Source: an uncultured Clostridia bacterium (GTDB taxonomy: Bacteria > Bacillota > Clostridia > Oscillospirales > Acutalibacteraceae). Taken from it: a stretch of DNA of 8,698 bases. The notes beneath the pieces are model-generated. The model did not search any database. It saw only the letters and a program-made list of their open reading frames with translations, and was not told the origin of the DNA. Of the stretch, positions 6,519 to 8,698 are shown piece after piece. Within the stretch, counting starts at the first letter, position 1. Each line of letters starts with the position of its first letter. The stretch spans positions 1 through 8,698 of the forward strand of contig CANQLQ010000066.1 in the NCBI GenBank assembly GCA_947624755.1. The letters are read 5' to 3'. Position numbers and translations under genes: made by a program.

Positions 6519-8018
6519 TTAATCTTTGTAGCCGAAGTAGATGTCCTCGCTGTATACGTTGTTTTCTGATGGGTCATGGTGAGCATACCATACCTGAGCA
6601 AAGAACGGATTAACCTTTGCAATTTCATCATACTTCCAAGGCATCGGAAGACATTCCGGACACCAGTGACCACCCTTGAGAGCAAGGTTCGGAGACATCT
6701 CAAACTCGTGACCAAATGCACATTTCCATTTAATTGGAGTGTACATATCTTTTCCAAGCTTCTTTGAAATACATTCGCCGCCTCTGAATTGAGCAGCTTT
6801 CTGCATATCGGCAATTGTGAGCTTGTCAAACGGCTTTGATTCATCATAACCGTGATCAAGATAGCTCATTTCAAACTTGTCGGGAATTACAACCTCAAAA
6901 TTATCCCATGTTCCGATTGCCTTATATGCTTCGATCGAACCGTAGTAAGCTGTGATTCTGTCTTTCATGTTGTTTTCAATCCATGCCTGCGTGCCGTACA
7001 TCGGTGAATATGCGATAGGTTTCATCATGAATTTCTTAACAAGAGATATCGGAGCAAGACCCGAAAGCTTGTAATAAAACGGCGCTGTCTTTGCGATCTG
7101 CTTAAAGTAATCGGCAACAGGGACGTTGTATCTGAAATGAAGATAGTTCTCAAGCTCTTCAGCGTCGGTATACCACTGACCGTGGAAGTTGCGAAGTGTA
7201 AACCAATTTGGTTCAAAAATCTTTTTAACAATATCGTCGCCTTTAAGACCGATTGCGTTCAAAAGATAACGTTCAAATTCATAGTTGGTAAGTCTGTATT
7301 CAGGACCGGAGCTGATGTTATAGAATCGACGCCAAAATTCTTCGGGAACATTATCGTTGCATATTTTTGCACAAAGAAGACCGCTGTCTTCAACAGTTGC
7401 CCATTCAAGCACACCGTTGATTGGAACGTGGTACATAATCGGTTCCATATTGTAAAGAATATCCGCGTAAAGGATACCTGTCTGACGAAGCGATACCCAA
7501 TAGCGAAGTCCTGAATCAGCGAGGATAGCTTCGGCCTGAGTCTTACTGATTGCATAGTGGTCATAAACACTAATCTGAATCGGGTCACCTGTTCTGCCCC
7601 AATGAACGGGAGCGTTTCTGTCGCCGGTTTGGGCAACCGTTCCGATGTAAACGACCTTGATTTGGTCTTTATTCGGCTGTGCTTTTACTGCGTTGACAAT
7701 GTTCTGCATTGCAGTTACATTGGTAAAGATTGTTCTTTTTGGGAAGTAGTCAGCCGCCGGTGAAACCATACCTCCAACGTGAAGGACAAAATCCGAACCT
7801 GTTACACATTCAAGAATGTCTTCATAGTTAACAAGGTCACCCCATACGATTTTTACGCATGGATCGTTTTCATAGCCGGCAAATTTTTCTCTGTTCTTTT
7901 TACTGTCACGAAGGAGCACAACGATGTTGTACATACTGCGTCTTTTGTAAAGCTCCTTAAATCCGGCAAAACCCATATTGCCTGATGCGCCGGTAAGGAA
8001 TACAGTTTTTTTCTGCAT
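6519..8018 (-). CDS. NAD(P)-dependent epimerase/dehydratase (extended SDR) with C-terminal Cys/His zinc-type module
   Basis: This is a 499-residue cytosolic protein. Residues 5-310 form an extended short-chain dehydrogenase fold. TGASGNMG (9-16) is the nucleotide-binding glycine motif. D61 in WGDL is the usual adenine-site acid, YIGT (124-127) carries the catalytic Ser/Thr position, and YAISK (Y155, K159) is the catalytic pair. It probably oxidises, reduces or epimerises a nucleotide sugar, sterol-like or other secondary alcohol; the substrate cannot be told. Ordinary members end near 300-340 residues. This one continues about 160 residues into GGECISKK (413-420), WKCAFGHEF (C433, H437) and GHWCPEC (C453, C456), which resemble the W-C-x3-H...CPxC zinc-binding domains usually attached to nuclease-like or phage proteins. 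The frame is continuous, so the fusion appears real. A GTG at 8027 would add three residues, but it is part of the Shine-Dalgarno AAGGTG (8030-8025), 6 nt before the chosen ATG. Confidence 0.85.
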   Translation of the reverse strand: MQKKTVFLTGASGNMGFAGFKELYKRRSMYNIVVLLRDSKKNREKFAGYENDPCVKIVWGDLVNYEDILECVTGSDFVLHVGGMVSPAADYFPKRTIFTNVTAMQNIVNAVKAQPNKDQIKVVYIGTVAQTGDRNAPVHWGRTGDPIQISVYDHYAISKTQAEAILADSGLRYWVSLRQTGILYADILYNMEPIMYHVPINGVLEWATVEDSGLLCAKICNDNVPEEFWRRFYNISSGPEYRLTNYEFERYLLNAIGLKGDDIVKKIFEPNWFTLRNFHGQWYTDAEELENYLHFRYNVPVADYFKQIAKTAPFYYKLSGLAPISLVKKFMMKPIAYSPMYGTQAWIENNMKDRITAYYGSIEAYKAIGTWDNFEVVIPDKFEMSYLDHGYDESKPFDKLTIADMQKAAQFRGGECISKKLGKDMYTPIKWKCAFGHEFEMSPNLALKGGHWCPECLPMPWKYDEIAKVNPFFAQVWYAHHDPSENNVYSEDIYFGYKD

Positions 8019-8054
8019 TTTTATCACCTTTAATATAAATAAATTTTGGCATTT

Positions 8055-8075
8055 CCCGCCGTCGGGGATATTATA
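8055..8075 (-). promoter_or_regulatory. Candidate -10 box and leader hairpin of the dehydrogenase/epimerase gene
   Basis: TATAAT (8075-8070 on the minus strand) is a perfect -10 box. The best -35 candidate, TTAACA (8101-8096), is 20 bp away, too far for a standard spacer, so the promoter is uncertain. A GC-rich mini-hairpin CCCG-ACGG-CGGG (8066-8055) stands out in AT-rich DNA and would lie at or just after the start of transcription. It could protect the 5' end or act as a binding site. Confidence 0.4.
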
Positions 8076-8096
8076 AAATATATCATTACATAGTTT

Positions 8097-8113
8097 GTTA
8101 ACATATGATTAAC
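8097..8113. promoter_or_regulatory. AT-rich inverted repeat near the -35 region, possible operator
   Basis: GTTAA (8097-8101) and TTAAC (8109-8113) are inverted around CATATGA, overlapping the only -35 candidate of the dehydrogenase gene. Short AT-rich dyads occur by chance in such DNA, so support is weak. A second short dyad, ATTGTT/AACAAT (8154-8159 and 8167-8172), lies next to the repeat element that starts at 8174. Confidence 0.25.
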
Positions 8114-8173
8114 TTTATTTTAATATCTGCTGAACAAACGCTCACAAGACATGATTGTTTTATTTTAACAATA

Positions 8174-8264
8174 TTAAGGAAGCCCTGATTAAAGCACGCT
8201 TAAAGCATAATATTCATATTGCTTACAAATATTCCGTAATACTTTGCCAAAATACTCAGGGCTT
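8174..8264. repeat. Small inverted-repeat element related to the MITE end motif
   Basis: The left end TTAAGGAAGCCCTGATTAA (8174-8192) matches the end consensus of the element at 1662-1886. AAGCCCTGA (8180-8188) is the perfect reverse complement of TCAGGGCTT (8256-8264), so about 90 bp are bounded by a 9-bp inverted repeat. Inside, AAGCATAATATTCATATTGCTT (within about 8203-8224) is a further imperfect palindrome. No coding potential is convincing. It directly precedes the tandem array that starts at about 8281. Confidence 0.5.
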
Positions 8265-8280
8265 TTGCAAATTAAATTTT

Positions 8281-8624
8281 TCATAAATCGCGTAGGAGCG
8301 ACCCCATGTGGTCGCCCACGGGCATCGTCCGCAGGAATTACGCGGCGGGCATCGCCCGCAGGAGTTACGCGGGTTGGATTGATGTAAATCTTTACACACA
8401 TACCCCACGGCACGGCTTTTGCTATAAACCATAATCGCGTAGGGGCGACCCCATGCGGTCGCCCACGGGCATCGCCCGCAGGAATTACGCGGGTTGGATT
8501 GATGTAAATCTTTACACACATATCCCACGGCACGGCTTTTGCTATAAATCATAATCGCGTAGGGGCGACCCCATGTGGTCGCCCACGGGCATCGCCCGCA
8601 GGAATTACGCGGGTTGGATTGATG
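8281..8624. repeat. Tandem array, about 2.6 copies of a 120-bp unit with GC-rich palindromes
   Basis: The unit starts at TCGCGTAGG (8288, 8435, 8555). Copies 2 and 3 are exactly 120 bp apart and almost identical. Copy 1 is 147 bp because 27 bp are duplicated inside it (8319-8345 and 8346-8372, two differences). In each unit CGCGTA pairs with TACGCG (8436-8441 with 8486-8491 in copy 2). That stem encloses GGGCGACC-6 nt-GGTCGCCC (8443-8464) and CGGGC-ATC-GCCCG (8466-8478), so it can fold as a three-way junction. The AT-rich half holds TGTAAA-TC-TTTACA (8383-8396 and 8503-8516). Copy 3 stops at 8624 within the AT-rich half. GTAGGGGCG...CGCCC palindromes of this kind are, from memory, common intergenic repeats in Clostridia. 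Both period lengths are multiples of three, which keeps spurious minus-strand frames open. Confidence 0.9.
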
Positions 8625-8646
8625 GAGTGTTATACTATAAGTAGAG

Positions 8647-8694
8647 TCGACAATTCCCCTAAGAAGCAGTATAATAAAAACTAAGAAAGAAGGG
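8647..8694 (+). promoter_or_regulatory. Plus-strand promoter and ribosome binding site of a divergent gene beyond the window
   Basis: TCGACA (8647-8652) and a perfect TATAAT (8670-8675) are 17 bp apart, giving a predicted start near 8682. AGAAGGG (8688-8694) then serves as Shine-Dalgarno, followed by AAAA to the end of the window. A start codon should come within a few bases after 8698, with a very short leader. This is the only plus-strand transcription signal I can support. The gene itself is not visible. Confidence 0.7.
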
Positions 8695-8698
8695 AAAA

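Noticed and set aside
6476..6859. Minus-strand frame overlapping the 3' end of the dehydrogenase gene
   Set aside because: It is an out-of-frame shadow of the C-terminal zinc-type module and has no ribosome binding site of its own.
194..8018. A single operon or a linked pathway of the four minus-strand genes
   Set aside because: Gaps of about 220-390 bp, separate promoter candidates and three strong intrinsic terminators point to independent units, and the four activities have no evident common pathway.
8189..8552. Two overlapping minus-strand frames with repeated peptide (GDARGRPHGVAPTR-type units)
   Set aside because: They read through the 120-bp tandem repeat, whose period and internal 27-bp duplication are multiples of three and so keep several frames open. 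There is no credible start signal or family resemblance, and the DNA is explained by palindromic repeats.
8281..8624. CRISPR array
   Set aside because: The period is 120 bp, the whole unit including the between-palindrome part is repeated, and there are no unique spacers and no cas genes.

Overview
The window looks like chromosomal DNA of a low-to-moderate G+C Gram-positive bacterium, most likely an uncultured gut- or rumen-type Clostridia (Oscillospiraceae/Ruminococcaceae-like). This is inferred from AGGAGG-type ribosome binding sites, sigma-A promoters with near-consensus -35/-10 boxes 17 bp apart, AT-rich intergenic DNA, hairpin-plus-T-tract terminators, and GC-rich palindromic repeats of a kind I associate with that group. 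No taxonomic marker gene is present.

Four complete protein genes all lie on the minus strand. In transcription order they are: an extended short-chain dehydrogenase/epimerase with an unusual C-terminal Cys/His (probable zinc) module (8018-6519); the cysteine synthase cysK (6161-5232); a cytoplasmic GH38 alpha-mannosidase (5013-1930); and a CPA-type cation:proton antiporter (1537-194). Gaps of about 220-390 bp separate them. Each has its own candidate promoter (only a -10 box for the epimerase). Strong intrinsic terminators follow the epimerase, cysK and the antiporter. They therefore look like four single-gene transcription units and not an operon, and nothing in the sequence ties them into one pathway. 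At the right edge, a plus-strand promoter and a Shine-Dalgarno sequence indicate a divergent gene starting just beyond base 8698.

The intergenic regions hold most of the unusual structure. (i) 1662-1886 is a MITE-like long palindrome with terminal inverted repeats of the form TTAAGGAAGCnCTGATTAAATC. Related end motifs recur near 136-166, 5096-5116 and 8174-8192. (ii) The cysK leader is about 140 nt long. It carries a dyad operator just after the predicted start site and a 10-codon upstream ORF whose last codon before the stop is Cys. (iii) The mannosidase Shine-Dalgarno sequence lies inside a perfect 8-bp inverted repeat that also touches the predicted -10 box. (iv) 8281-8624 is a tandem array of a 120-bp unit whose GC-rich half can fold into a three-way junction. 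For three of the four genes the longest open frame begins upstream of or at the Shine-Dalgarno sequence, so the starts given here are the internal ATGs. I see no dramatic new multi-gene system. The most notable items are the dehydrogenase fusion, the cysK leader and the repeat elements.
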